A stretch of 64,000 nucleotides of DNA from Cucumis sativus. Its lineage: Eukaryota > Streptophyta > Magnoliopsida > Cucurbitales > Cucurbitaceae. The position numbers and the translations under genes are program-made. Of the stretch, positions 26,301-42,800 are shown in pieces (position 1 is the stretch's first letter; each line of letters begins with the position of its first letter). The DNA lies in the NCBI RefSeq assembly GCF_000004075.3, contig NC_026657.2:27312408-27376407 (forward strand), read 5' to 3'. The notes below the pieces were generated by a model, which was given only the letters and a program-made list of their open reading frames with translations, did no database searches and had not been told where the DNA came from.

Positions 26301-29300
26301 ACAGACTTGATATTTTTTTAAAAAAATTACCAATTAACAAGTCAACATTTGATATTTTTACAAACATTTTATTATTGTGCTATATTTTTAGTTTACTTTT
26401 AAAAATGGTGCTATTTGGTATAAATTTTTAAATTTAAATTTGAAAAAGAAGCCCACATACAATTATTCGTAGAAAAAACCGTAGATTTTTGTAAGTATTG
26501 TCTTTTAAATTTTAACCGTATTGAAGAGTAGACATTTGGTAACTAATTGATTTTTAGGGTAGATATATATTTGATTTTTTACGAGTTTAAAATAGGTATT
26601 TCTAAATGAAGTTAAAAAAGTTTATAGGTAACTAAACAATCCAAATGGATCTTTAAGTTTTAGTTTTATCAAATTAAACTTATATAAACACTACTTCTAG
26701 TCTTAAGTTTCTATATTTGGTATTTACTCTTTCCAATGTATAAAAAATTAAGTCAGGTTTTGAAAACTAACAAAAGTAGTTTTCTTAAAACTTATTTTCT
26801 TTTCTCTAAGAAGAGAAGTTCAGACAGAAAACAACACTAATGAATCTCGAAAAAAGGTTGGGAGTGGGCTAAGGTCAAGCCTAATTAACCAAGCTTTCGG
26901 TGAAATACACTGCATGAGTTATCTGATCTAAGAAAATTTGAACGATGCTTTGAATGAACTATGAAACCTAATCCTAAAGGATTGAAGCAAATTACAGTCT
27001 CATAAATACACCATAAATTCTCTAAAAAAAGGTAAGCGAAATATATCTTCGACTCTAAGTTTTCTTCATCTTTTAAGTTAAGCACCAAAGTGTTGTGTGA
27101 CTGTTCACCACATTGGTGAGTATGATATCATTTTTCTTTAAATATCTCGTTCTCTCTCATGCAAATTAAATCACTGTTGTTGTTATACAAAGTTAAAAGT
27201 ATGTCTTTTCTAGGTTTTGATATCAACAAATTATCTTTTCCATAATCCCAACTCACGTTTATTTATGTCCTAACCCAATTTTAATACCTCAAGGATGACT
27301 TATAAAGTTGTATTGTTTGATAGGTTAAATATTATCTTCAAACCTATTATAGTAATCCATACTGGAACTAATTAAACAACTAAAGAGACTTATAAATGTG
27401 AAAGGTGTTCGATTTTTTTTTAAAACCCTAAGAAAATGAAGAGGGCTATGTGTATATATATATATATTTAAAAGGTCAATAATTGTGCAAATAATAATGA
27501 AAACAACGACTAATTGCTATCGACCAAATGAGTGGCTTCCAAGAATGGCAACTAATTAACCTTTTCTTTTACTACATCATATAATTAACTAATTACTTCA
27601 CATTATTAAATCATTGTTAATCACCATATATACATATATATATGTATATGCTAATTCAAGCTTAATTTTAGTTGTTATTGAAAAAAAAAGCATAATTTTT
27701 AAGAGAAATTCTTGTACCTAACAAAAATAAAAATTGATAGTAATAGATATCAATAATATTGTTATACTCCCAAATATTTGAAGTGCTGTAGTGTAGTGTA
27801 TCTTCATTTACACTCTAGATTAAACAAATCTCCCCTTTTTTATGGTATAATAATCTAAACAAAGAACACATTGGAATGATTTAATTATGCTCAATTATTT
27901 GTGTCATATATTTCATCATAAATTCTCAGAATTATTTATTTATTTTTTGCTTCAGTAATGAATGGTTTTATTTAATTTTTAAAAAGTGAAAAAGATTCCT
28001 TTGGTATAGGTGACACCAATTATTGTTAACAATGTTCATGAATCATATTGGTTGATAATGAGACAAACTATTTAAAAGCCATTTTAGTAAATTAAACACC
28101 TAAAAACATGCACTCTCTACTCTTCTCTCTTTTCCAAATAATATATACATCCTCAATTTGTTTTTTTTCTTCTTTTTAATAACTAATTCCTCCAAAGTTT
28201 TCAAATGCATGTCCGAATGCTTTTATTAAATCATTGTTAATCACCATATAAAATAAAATTGTTCACTAAACACCAACAATGGTGTGTTTGTTAAATTTTT
28301 AATTTTATGTTTAATAAACAATTCAAGTATTTTAAAAATTTTATTTCTTTCCGGTTAAATAGTTAAATAAGCATGAAGGCGTTTATAAAAGACATATTTG
28401 ATGTAAGAGATATATTTATACGTTTTTCAAAAAAGTAGAGATCCTATTAGATAGAAAATTTAAGGACTTAAGTTTTTCACAATTGTAAAAGTTTATAGAC
28501 TAAAGTTATCATCGGTTTGTATTAGAAAGAGAATTTTTTTTTCTATCTTAGGAGAAGTTGTTTTTATTTATTTTTTTTATAAAATCCGTTTAAAACAAAT
28601 TTTAAAGGTGTTTCAATAACTATTTTGAGTATTTTTAAATACTTTAATATGTATACGTTTTTCATTTCAAAATGACTTATTTTTAAAATTGATCACTTGA
28701 AAATCTAAACCAAACACGTACTAATTTTATTATTGTCCTAATAACATACAATATAAGAGTTTACCGTTTAAGTTGTTATCCACTAAGTACAGTTTTTTTT
28801 TAAGTTAAAATATTATAGTAGACTCTTTAAAATTTAGAATTAGGTTTAAATAATTTAGGCTTGGTTTGGTTTGTAATCCGAAAATTATTTTTGGAAACAA
28901 ATAATTTTGTGAAAAAACAAAAAAAAATCTCATTTTCTATTGTATTTGAAAACACATTTGGTGTCAATTTAAAATTTTGAAATTCAAATTCAAAAATAAA
29001 AGATTGTGTTTGGTCGTAGATTTGAAAATTCAATTACGTATTTCATCTCCACAATGTTTGAAAACAAAATCTAAAAACAAAGAAAACGACCGTTTATTGT
29101 TTTCAAATATCATTTTCTTTGTTTTCAAATAAGTGCTATTTTGAGAAATTGTTTTTAAGAACATGTATACCCAACATAGCTTAATCATTTTTTTTTTTTG
29201 TATTTTTTATTTCTTAAAAACATAAAAACAAAAGTGAATGAAACAACATGTTATATTTTAAAACTTTGACAAACTTTCTTAATTATGGTTTTCATAATGA

Positions 29301-30949
29301 TATAGTGACTAAATTTCAAAAATCAAACAAAAGTTTATATATATATATATATAAACAGATTTTGACTTAGATTACAAAAGCACCTATTACTACAAACAAG
29401 AAAAAAGGAAAAAGAAAAGAAAAGTTGAAACCAAGAGATACAAGTTTATCTTGAAGGGTTCATATTAAAATAGAAGAAGAAATGTGTTCTTTTTCTAAAA
29501 AAGAAAATGATTATCAACAAAAACAAGTAAAAAATTTGATACACACATCTCCTCATAAATAGTAGAGAAAAACCAATTAGGACAAATTCTCCATGTTCAC
29601 ATAAAAGCTATAAATTTACCATATAACGTAACAATATCACACAAGCCAGATGATGAGTCATTCCATTTGCTAATCTAGAACATTGAGGAAAAGAAACTAC
29701 TCAAGCCACCTCAACCAAAGAGATAATCTCCCCATTCAAACTACCCAACTAAGACAAATCAAATCTCTCGTGATTAAGGGTGTAAATAAGATCACAGAGT
29801 CAAATTCCACAATCAAAGGGAGGGAAGAACAACCAATAACTTGAAGCAACAAATTAGATAGACTCGTAATCATTGCTAGAACCTCAAAATTTTTAATAAC
29901 CCAGCACAAATCCACCTTCTCACAACTATTCCAAACAAGATATTCGATAGAGTCACAAATGATCCAACAAATTCTCCATCCCCTTTCAATTAAACGAAGA
30001 CACATTGACATTCAACTTTAAACAATAAACTAGGTACAGATGAAAAAGATCCCAAATGTTGAACGTAACACTAGAAAAAGAAAGTATGTCCAACTACAAA
30101 ATGTGAAAAGTAAGTTTGGTATGCTATTTATTTATTAGATAAAATAATAGAAATTGGGCAATAGTAATCATTTTTGAACAAGTTTAAGAGTTTTAATTAT
30201 TGCACCCACAAAACAATTGAACATGATGGTTTTAACGTGATATATTTAAGTAATCCAAAGTATATAGAATTCAAACATTTTGGCATGGCCAGTAAATTAC
30301 CATTTCAGTCCTTGTAGTTTAAAAAGTTAAAAGACAGTTATAAATCATTCTTAACATCATTCAAAGTTAATCACCAATTTACTCAACAAAGATTCTAGAA
30401 GTAGATGTGACATTTCTCATAAACTCAAGTTGAGGTAAAGAATTTATTGGATAGGTGTGAAGTTTTTATTCATTAAAATGTTTGAATTATGTTAAAGAGT
30501 GGTGTGACAATTTTCAATCATACTATAATATCAGATGTTATAGTGTATGAGAGCATATTGTATAAGAAAAGGTGATTAAAAAACAATTTAGTTGAAGCTT
30601 GAAAAAGAAGAACAAAATGAGGGGTAAAATAGTAAAGTTGTATTTATTAATTTGGGAAAAGTATGAAAAGAAAGGAGAGGAGAGAGAGAGAGAATGGTAT
30701 TTGAAAGTGGAAAAGTGGGGGAGAGGGGAGGTTTGAATGGTCAAAAAGGAAGAGACTGTGGAAAGAAGAGAAAAGTAAAGAAAAAGAAAAGAAGAATGGA
30801 GATTAAATTAATTGATGAACAAATGTATATTATGTAAATATAAAAATGAGAGCTTTGAATTCAGCTCTGTCGTTTCGTTGACTGTCAAAAAAGCCAAAAA
30901 GCTAAAGCCAACACCATTATCCACCCAACTCACAAACACATTTAACAAA

Positions 30950-32170
30950 TACAAACAAACCTCCTCAAAAACCATTCTCATTCTTCCCTTCCTCCTTCTT
31001 TCTCTATCAATTCTCTCTCTTTCTTCCCTTCTAACTTGGTTGCTCAACCAAATTGGGAATACTCCATTTCTACACAACAAACAATCAGCGCTTTTTGTTC
31101 TGCTTCGAACAACTCTTCATCATCATCATCATCATCTTCTTCTTCTTCGTTTCTCAGAAGATTCGCTTCCACAAACCTGGTTTTTGGACCTGGGTTTTCT
31201 CTAAAACATCCATTTCCTTTCTGCCTTTCAGCTCATCGGTAAAGGGTTTCTTCTGTTTTTCCCTCTTCTTTGATTGGTTCGATTTTTTTTTTTTTTTTTT
31301 TTGATCTCTTCTAGTTGAAATACATCATGGGTTTTGCTTTGTTTTCTGTTTGCTTATTAGGGTTTGCTTGATCTATGCATGTTGTTTTTTTCTCTTTTCC
31401 CTTTTCTCTGTTTTCAAGTTTGTGGAATCTTTTTTCTTCCTGGATTTTTTATTTTTGTGTCTCATTTTGTCTTAAGCTCTTTGGAAATCGAATCTGGGTT
31501 ATCTTGGATTTAGGTTTCCTTTTTCTGTTTGGTGAAGACGGTGGAGCCTCTTCCGTTGGTGGTGGTTTTCCAGATTTCTGTCTTGGCCGATCGTATTATA
31601 AGGGTTGGGTTTTAGCTAGGGTTTCTTTTTTTCTATGATTCTGTTTTTGCTTTTTGGGTTTTGATTAGCTATTGAAGCTCTAGGAAACGGCATTAGGGTT
31701 GGATGTTAAGATACCTTATATGTTTGCCCCCTTTCGATTGAAAATTTTCAAGTCAAGATGTTATTTTTGCTGTTTGGGCTGTAGAACAACATGATACTTG
31801 TTGAATTTGCTCTCAGGAAGGTGTATTATTATTATTATTATTTTGTTCTTTTGGAGCAAGAGTTCTGTTGAAATATCTGTTAAATGTTGTGTAAAGACTT
31901 TTGTCTTTTTGGAGCTACTAGCTGAGCTTCATCCTTTGGTGTTTTTTCACTTTCCTTTTACATTATCCTTTGTTTTGCGACAGAAATTTCTTTGAATCCT
32001 TTTATATTTGTAGACTTGTTTATGCTCTATTATGTTATTTTCCACTATTTGCTTCTTCTTACATTTTTACCAACTGTTGCAGGTTGGTTACTTCTTTAGA
32101 TAAGTGACTGTATTCAGAGTTAAGAACGTGAAGTTTGAAGCATATTTGCTGCTTATACATCTTGAAGCAA
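30950..32170 (+). promoter_or_regulatory. 5' leader of the shaggy-like kinase gene, with a leader intron
   Basis: A pyrimidine-rich leader (about 30960-31238) contains CTTCC/TCTCTC runs and a TCA/TCT microsatellite (31116-31148). A GT donor at 31239 and an AG acceptor at 32081-32082 (after TGTTGC) define an 844-bp leader intron, and the second leader exon runs 32083-32170 to the ATG. A leader intron is common in this plant kinase family. The transcription start is not determined. Confidence 0.65.
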
Positions 32171-34530
<2,360 letters not shown>

Positions 34531-37500
34531 AGCGGTCGGGTAGTAGTCTAAACGCTGCAGTGACACATAAGCCTGTAGAAAGTAGTAGCTAGCATAAAAT
34601 TACAAATGGAAGCCCCTATTATTTGTTATTTTCTTCCCTGTTTAATTTGTTCCCATTCCCCTATTATTTTTTCATATCCATGGCCGCCGCCCCTTGTTTG
34701 TCCGTGTAGAAATCAAGTTGAGAGATGGTTCTGCTTGGTATGTTCTTAATACCCGCCCTTGATTTGTAGTTAACAGACAGATTGTAATTCCTTGTTGCAA
34801 ATGAACATAACCTTGGAATATGCTCAGCAGCAATTTTGCCACTTCAATTACCATGTCATCAAGATTTGTGTACTGATGCCGCGAAATTCTTTATTGGTGG
34901 ATGTTGAGCCAACTCCAATAACTTCAACTTTTCTGGTTTTCTAAGTTCTATTTTCCTCTTTTTGCGACTGAATTATTGTAGAACAAATCAAATCAGTACT
35001 TATTGCAGTACTAGAAATTTTTTCTAAATGAGGTATCATTTATTCAAGGAACCTTGATGGATGTTATTAGAGTAAGGAAATGTCAAAAGGTTGTCGGGGT
35101 TGGACTAAACATTGTCAAAAGAGCATCTTATTGCGTTGCAAAATTCTCGATATAGTGCGTTGAGATAAGAATGTGATTTAGTACCATAAGAATCAATCCT
35201 AATGGAATAAGCGGTTACACAAGTCGTCTTTGAGAAGATTTGGTTAAACCAACTTTGGTTTGATTAGACTAATATGAGTAAATATAAACAAATTTTCTAA
35301 TACCTCTCGAACGAACAAATCAAGTTGAGCAAACCAATGAACCTCAACTAAGCCAACTTGGATTCTTACATCAATATCAAATTTGGTTTGGTTCTTGTTA
35401 ACAAAACACCAATTCTAACCAACCCCACCTACATACACTAGTATAAACAACGACCCCTTTTGACTTAAAAAAGTTAAATATAAAGGAGAGGAGAGTGAGA
35501 ATCAACACTTGAAATTTTCTATCATATTGTGATAACGCTAATAAATTACAACAAAAATCAGTAAGATATTAATAAGAACCCAATATTAACACTTAAAAGT
35601 TCAAACTTGTTTTAAAAGGGTGAATTGTTATAAATCATTCTCAATGAAATCGAGATACCAATATTCTTTTCAACTTGACATTTAGAATTTTGTTTGGGTA
35701 AGGTGAAAGGATGACATAGAACAACTTTAAAAGAGGTGTGATGGGGAAAAAGGGGGGGTTTTGAATATTATAAAAAGGAAACAAGTATGGTGGGAGGGCA
35801 AAAGTGGTTTGAGAGGGAGCCGACCTTCCCTTTGGTCCCCTATGCTATGACTTGTGACACTTTCGGCTTTGCTTCAAAGCTACTTACCTAATTTCCATCT
35901 TTAACATACTCACATGCTATCGCTTTAGCGTGTTCCAAAAATCGGCGTTTTTAGTCATTTTTGAACTTTCTATCAACTTTTGAAAGCGTCTAATAAGTTG
36001 TTGAAACATTGGATTTTGTGTTAAATAAGTTATTGGATTTTAAAAAAAGTGTAATATTATTAACACTAGACTTGAAGTTTTACGTTCATAATATTATTGG
36101 ATTATAAGTCGGGTATTAAAATTTTATTTGTGTCGAATAGAACTCTACATTTTTTTAATATTGTATCTCGTTAATCATAAACCTATTCAACATATTTTTA
36201 ATAATTAATCAATAAATTTATACTATAATTGCAATTGGTTTAAAAATATAGGTGCATCCTTGATTATTAGTTATCTAAAACACTGTCCATATCACATTTT
36301 CCCTGCACACTTAAATTAGGAAATAATTTAATTCATTTTGTCAAAGTTGGACAATAAATAAATCGTAATTCTTTGGATAAAGTTTCATCCCATATGTTGT
36401 TTAATCTAGAAAGAAAGAAAGAAAGAGAAAAAAAGAAGTGGTTTAGGGTTGAAGAAGGAACTCAATATAATCATTTAGCTTTTGAAATCCTATAGATTTA
36501 GGCTTTAGAAGCCGTTAATGTTGACCCAATTGACAAACTTTTATATATTCTTTTTTTCTCCTTAAAAAAACACATATTTCTTTTTGTCAGAAAAAAATAA
36601 AAATATTCATTTTTCTCAATTAAAAAAACAAAAGAAAATTTTATATGATTTTTTTATTTTTATATAAAAACAAAAGAGTTTGGTTTTGTTTTATATAAAT
36701 GAAAATGTAAAATATTCAATTGGCATCAGATGTATTTTCCCTTCTATCTGCCCACTTGGATCAAACCCAACTTCATACTTTTTTTTTCCCCATGTTTTGA
36801 AAATTCCAATCTTATGTATTAATAGTTTACCACTTTGATATAAAAGGAATATTATAACTAGTACAACATTTTCATAATTGTAGCCTAAAATTATATCTAA
36901 TTCATCCCTCATAATTTGAAATGTGGGTCTCATTTTATTACGTTTATTATTTTTTATTAGTGCTATGATTTTCTTTTTTGTCATGTGTGATACATCTCTT
37001 GCTCAAATTTGCTGTCCAACTTCCACTTACTTGCTTCACCCATAATTTCTTCAATCATCCATACAATTTCACCGTACACTTTGAATAGCCGCCAAGTCAA
37101 TGGTTGTGTGCAAACTTGGTGGAACCACTAACATCATATCCTTTATAACGATAGAGCAAACATACCATAAGAATAAACTCTATCTTTTTCAAAGAAAGTC
37201 AATCTGTCCCATGATTAGATTGAAAATATCAATGTCTAACTAATCGAACATGTTTCATCGTGTAAATCTAAATCAAATAATTTAACTGAAATACTTCACA
37301 TGTACTACGGGTTGAACACACAAAGCACAAATAATTACTGAAAATAGATTTTAACCCAAGAATAATGGGGGGGGTGCATGGATACGTTAAAGAGTAGAGA
37401 GATATAAATCAATGCAAGAAAGCGAGAAAGTCTGAATGCATGAAAGCAAGAAAGTCTCCCTTGAGCTATGCAGATTTCCCCTATTCAAAATATTTGTTCA

Positions 37501-38489
37501 TCAATTTACCATCACCAAACTTAGTTTGTTGCTTACACCTAATCGATTTAATTAGCAAAACTAATTAAATTGTCCTAAATAATATATTGGTGTAATTCGT
37601 GTGGACGAAGCATGCACAATCAAATTATTCTAATTGCACTAAAATCTAGGGCATGTTAAGTAAAATAATTAACTGATAAATCATAAGTTAATCAAAACGG
37701 TGACCATAAAATTTTCAAACGTTTAATAATATAATAAAAACCTATTAAAAACAAAATTGAATCAACAATACAACGTAAAGTTAAGTTTGAAATATGATAA
37801 ATACTCTAAAATAGGGAAGGAATCCTAAATACCCAAGGTAGAGATGCATGATACCTTAGCCCATAATCAACATATTCGATACCATTTATTTTGATTATGG
37901 AAAAAAGATGGAAGCAACTCTCAAATTCAATGTTGTCGATGGATTGAGAAAAAAAATGAAGAAAACAAGTGGTCATACGCTCAAAACGGCTATTTGAATC
38001 AAAAGTTATATATGACTTAAAAATTGGAAGCCGCACGTTTATATAACAGTATGTAGTGCTGGAGCCGTAAGGGACAGCGCCACGACTTTGTAAAAAATAA
38101 TCATTTTGATGTTATAGCACCCTCTTTCAGTGGTAGTTTTGTAAATTTTCTCTTTTTGCCTAATTGTTCCGTTAGAATTTCGAATTGATATGTTTTAGTT
38201 CCATTTTCTTTATATTGCTTGATTCTACCTCTTTGTTGCTCGAAACTTATAAATTAATAAATAAAAATATAGGAACATCCTCAAATTAAGAGGAGCTAGA
38301 TAGCACAATTTTTGTGCTATCACTAACTTTGAACCTTTTTGATGAATTTGCTTTATGTTTGACATGCCTAGTCCATATGCATTTTCACCCACTTTGTCCA
38401 ACCACCATTTCTCGAGTTGCACTTATATGTAAAATCCACGTTGGAATATTATTATTGGCTTTATATTTGTTACAGGTGAATTCTAGAAT
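34531..38489. other. Kinase 3' UTR and gene-free AT-rich DNA
   Basis: The first few hundred bases are probably 3' UTR of the kinase gene. The rest has no supported gene. It contains purine-rich runs, a short GAAA repeat (about 36411-36430) and long AT-rich blocks up to the CACTA element. Open frames are short and unrecognisable. Confidence 0.6.
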
Positions 38490-39868
38490 CAGTACAAGAA
38501 ATCAGAACAATTGCGACGCTAGAAACAATGTCGGCTAAAGGTGCGTCGTCATTGATCACCTTTCATCGACGCACGAAATGTTACGTCGTGGAAAGTCTAA
38601 AATTAAATTTAACGCGTTCACTTTTCGAGACGCACACAATGGTACGTCGACGCTGAAGAAAATCTAAATTAAATTTAATGCGTTCATTTTTCCGACGTCA
38701 CCTTGTCAAACGTCGCGGAAAGTGAATGCATTAAATTTAATTTTAGATTTTCTGCGATGTCTTGTTCCTCTACGTTGTGAAAAGTCTTTTTCCATGAAGT
38801 ACCATTGTGTGCGTCGCAAAAAGTAAACGCATTAAATTTAATTTTAGACTTTCCGCGATGTTTTGTTCCTCTACACTGCGAAAAGGAACTTTCCGCGACA
38901 TAGCATTGCGTGCGTCGCGGAAGTGAACACATGAAATTTAATTTTAGATTTTTTCCGACTTGCAACCTGCCGCACGTTAGAGAAAGTTTAATAATAATTA
39001 TTGTTCAACCTTTTTCCTACATGCAACCTGCCACACGTCGCAGAAAGTATCTGAATTGAAGTGACAATGGTCACCTTTCTCTGACGTGTGGCAGGGGGCA
39101 CGTCGGAGAAAGTTTAAATAATGAATTTATTATTTAAAATTTCTCTGATGTTTGTACTTCATACGTCGACGAAAGGTACCTTCCTCGACGTCTTTGAAGA
39201 CGTCGGGGAAAGTCCACACTATTTATTATCCCTTCAACATAGAACAAAATGTAAAACGAAAATAAACCCAAAATTGGCTGAGAGAGAGGGAGAGGAGGAG
39301 AGTTGTGCTGCCGTCGCTGTTCGTCTTCGCCGCCACCACCGCCGGAAGTCTCCTCTTTTCTTTTCCATTTCAATTTTTTCGCTTCACTGTACCCTTTTAA
39401 ATCATAGCAGAGCCAGAAGCCAGAGCACTGCAAAATGCGTTTATGAATCCATAATGAAACACAAGGTTAGAACAAAAACCCACGAAGAAATTACAAGAAT
39501 AATAGAAGTATGCAATTGAAACGGAACGTAACAAGCTAGAAGAAGAAGAAAAAAAAAAGAAGAAAAAGAAAAGAAAACAAATTCTAGGCTTTCCCCGACG
39601 TCACATTGGGGAAGGGTTTCGCGACGTCACATCGAGGAAGGATTCTGCGACGTCACATCGCGAAAACCCTTTCCCGACGTGGTGATAATATGTGTCGGTG
39701 AATGTTTCTCCATCGTCGACGCGATCTGCATCGGAAAAGTATCTCTGACGTGCTTTTCTCGATGTACATGTCAACATCGATTGAGACGTCAAGGTAACCT
39801 TCCCCGACGTGTTTTGGGATTTTTGCCGATGTGGATCTACGTTGGGAAAGACCCTATTTCTTGTAGTG
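38490..39868. mobile_element. Non-autonomous CACTA (En/Spm) transposon, 1,379 bp
   Basis: The left end reads CAGTACAAGAAATCAG and the right end, reverse-complemented, reads CACTACAAGAAATAGG, a CACTA-type terminal repeat with one change in the first five bases on the left. The element is flanked by a 3-bp direct repeat AAT (38487-38489 and 39869-39871), the target-site length of the superfamily. Its interior is full of short CGACGT/CGTCGGAAAG subterminal motifs in both orientations. A GAGAGAGGGAGAGG leader-like run and a CCGTCGCTG...CGCCGCC segment at about 39280-39345 resemble the leader of the coding element near 60500. No transposase frame remains, so it would depend on proteins supplied elsewhere. 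Confidence 0.88.
38587..38857. repeat. Nested long inverted repeat (fold-back) inside the CACTA element
   Basis: The outer arms 38587-38645 and 38799-38857 are complementary with few mismatches; both contain the TAAATTTAAT core and the GCACACAATGGTAC end. The inner arms 38658-38697 and 38711-38752 are a second complementary pair with a 13-nt loop. A transcript would form a hairpin of about 100 paired bases with an asymmetric bulge. Confidence 0.85.
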
Positions 39869-42800
39869 AATCAAAGGTAAAATCAACACATATCAAGGAA
39901 TGATGATGAAATGAGCTTAAGGAAGAGGACTAATTGAGTTATGAGTTAATATAGTTTCATCCACGTTGACTGCGACCAATTAAGGATGACATCAAGGTTG
40001 GCTTTCTTCATTGTTGATGAACAAAACATGACTTATATTTGAGCACTGAGAAGATGATGACTTTAGTCAAAAACTAAAAAACCGACCCTGACCAGTGATG
40101 GCCAGAATAAAGTGAATTAAGGGTTGACTTTTTTCATCGTTTAATGAACAAAGTGTACTAATTATGCAGACCTGTTTGGGCCTGGAGAAGATGGTGGTTT
40201 GGGTAAAAAAAAAAATACAAATTAACCTCTTGGTGTTGACTTCGACCCAAGGATGAAGTCGAGGCAAGAGGCTTAGAATTAGAGATGAACAAGATATACT
40301 GAATGCATGCATGGTATTCTAATATTTGATTACGAGACTCATATCCTAATCTTATAAGTTGGACTAAGATAAACCTTGGATCAAATTCTCTATAAATATG
40401 CCATTATGATTCCATATAAGGTATTTAAGAATTTATGGTAATTTATTCACTACTATTAATATAATTTCTTTAGGGTTTTTAAAAAATATAACAAAATATT
40501 TATACTGGATAGAATAATTTTAAAAATGAAAGAAGGCCACAGACTTACAATAAAGAATACAAAAAAATTCCAGTCAATACGTCATTAATTGGCTACAAGC
40601 GCATGAAATTCTTCTTCTAAACGATTCATGATATGTGATCAATCGTATAGGAAATGATACACGATCGCGTACCAAATATTTAAATCATGATATTTGTTTT
40701 CAATCAATCATCAAAAGCGAAATTGTTTGGGAGGAGCTTCGGTATCACTTCACTCTAATACACTCACTTAGAGAGAATCTAAGTTCGGTAGAGAAGAATT
40801 GTCATCATATCTAGTTGGGTGAAGCTAGGTATTCAATTCAATTGAGCTCTACATGTGTCATTGTAAACATTTTTAATTTATAAATAAGAACAATGTTCAT
40901 TATATACTAGTGAATTATCTTTCCTAGGCTTACAACCCCCAAACAATATAGATGAATTAGCACCAAATTGGGGTAACCAATTTCTGCATTATTTCATTCC
41001 TCATCCAACAACCTGCTCCAAGAAGAGAACACTTTGTTTGTTATTTCAACTTCCTTACCGTTTGGCCTCATAATTTTTTCTTCTTTCTCTTTGTTAATAT
41101 AATATCAACATCCACGCTTATCTCAACATCCACGCTTATCTCTTGTGCAAAAATAGATACAACCCTAAAAGTTATAAAGGCTTTTGAAAGTAAACCTTGA
41201 ACATGCATGTGATTTTATTAGTCCAAGAAAAACTTAAGGTCTAAACTTACATGAACCAAAGTTGTAAAGTAAATAAAAAAAGAAAAATAGAAAAAGGAAA
41301 AACCCTAATGCTCCTTAACTGAAACCCAACCACTGACTGCCATTAGAGAAAAGGGTAAGAGCCAATTGTATTGAAATAAAAATGTGAACCAACAAAAAAA
41401 CAAAACAAAACTGAAAAACAGTGAAAGGGAAGATAAGGTCGGCTTAGAAAAACCCACTTTGATTGATATTATTAAAATTAAAAGAAAAAGAAAAAAAAGA
41501 AAGAGCACTGAGTGAAACACACAGTGGCCATTAAGCAGCAATGGCAGCTTTGAAACCCACATAATGCTCCCACTAATATTAACCCTCAAAATACTCTTTC
41601 TTTTTCTATTATATTTCTTCTCTTCTTTTGCGGTAGATTCTTGGGTAGGTGGTGGGTTTTGGAATTGTTTTTATTTTCTTCACTATACCAAACTGGGGTT
41701 TGGGTAGAGAATTTCAACCACACAGATTTTATGATTATTGATACACAGTAGATTTTAGTTGAAGTAAGCTTTAACGTTCTTAATTTTTTTTATTAATGAT
41801 ACAAATTGGTATCATTCAACTCAACTTTTGTAAGAATTTAAATATAGGTTTAAAACGTTTCTTTTAACCTCTAAAATAAAACGTTTGAACGTTAACGTAT
41901 AAATCAAAACCATACTTCAAATTTGAGGATTATTTGGTATAGTAATTTAGCTATTTATTTAGTACTTTTTTGAAGGTTGCTTGTTATCTAGTTGAATTGG
42001 GTCAATATTTGTACTTGAGAAATTCTTTCTATCAGCTATAATAACTAAATTAAAGGATGTGAAAACTTCAGGTTTAAAAAATAAAAAATGTGAAAGTCTT
42101 CTCACTATTATATTGTTATGTAAAACTTTAAATAAGTTTTTACAACCTATAAAATAAAACATATCTTATCGGCCGTGTTTAGTAATCGGAGGATTTTGAC
42201 CGACTGATTTGTAATATAAAACTCATTTTATTATGATAGTTTTTAACGCAATAATTTTTCTCATTGTTTTAAAGCTTCACTATATATATATATATATCAT
42301 TTACGTTTTTTTTGTCTTCAGTTACTCATTTTTTCAACACCCCTCTGAAGTGGAAGGTATTACAAAATAGTAAAAATTACTTTGTCACGTTCAATAAAAT
42401 TAGCCACTCCAAAACATACTTTAAATCTTCAAAATCAATCATGATCCTATGCAAAACCAAGTTTAAAAGTGCCAAATCAAAGGCTAAATATATTTTGAAT
42501 GATGGACACAATGATATTTTATAGTGATTTGGAGTATATAAAAAATACAATTGTAATTAATCAATCTTTTCAATCAAGATGGCTCGCACTTGACAAGAGA
42601 ATCTTTGTCAAAACGTTCTTTGTGCTATTGTGACCGTGTTTAGAATATGATGAAAGATGTCATATATGTCAATCTAGCTGAAATATATTATATGCATTTG
42701 TTGATTTTTTCTTGGGAGCAATTAGATTTTCTTTTAACTTCTTAACTTAGATTCAATCGTGGACTTCCCACCCATTCATTTTTTGGGGGCAATAATCATC

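Larger units (their letters stand above)
23287..30949. other. 7.6-kb AT-rich gene-free stretch
   Basis: No splice-consistent or single-exon gene was found. It holds simple repeats (31-nt T run at 25658-25688, TA runs near 27454 and 29337), a CTATCA/TGATAG motif cluster (26034-26300) and fold-back AT-rich blocks such as 29052-29130. The frame at 29736-30011 (minus) has aromatic-rich content but no family I recognise. The last 300 bp are the probable promoter of the kinase gene, with GA-rich runs at about 30670-30730. Confidence 0.6.

Noticed and set aside
29736..30011. Minus-strand frame of 91 residues, Trp/Ile-rich
   Set aside because: It faintly suggested a retroelement-type protein, but I could name no motif, so it was left unassigned.
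31053..31638. Phe/Ser-rich frames before the kinase gene
   Set aside because: They are the pyrimidine-rich leader exon and leader intron of the kinase gene read as protein.
39121..39519. 132-residue frame inside the CACTA element
   Set aside because: It is composed of subterminal repeats and a GAGAGG leader run and has no transposase motif.
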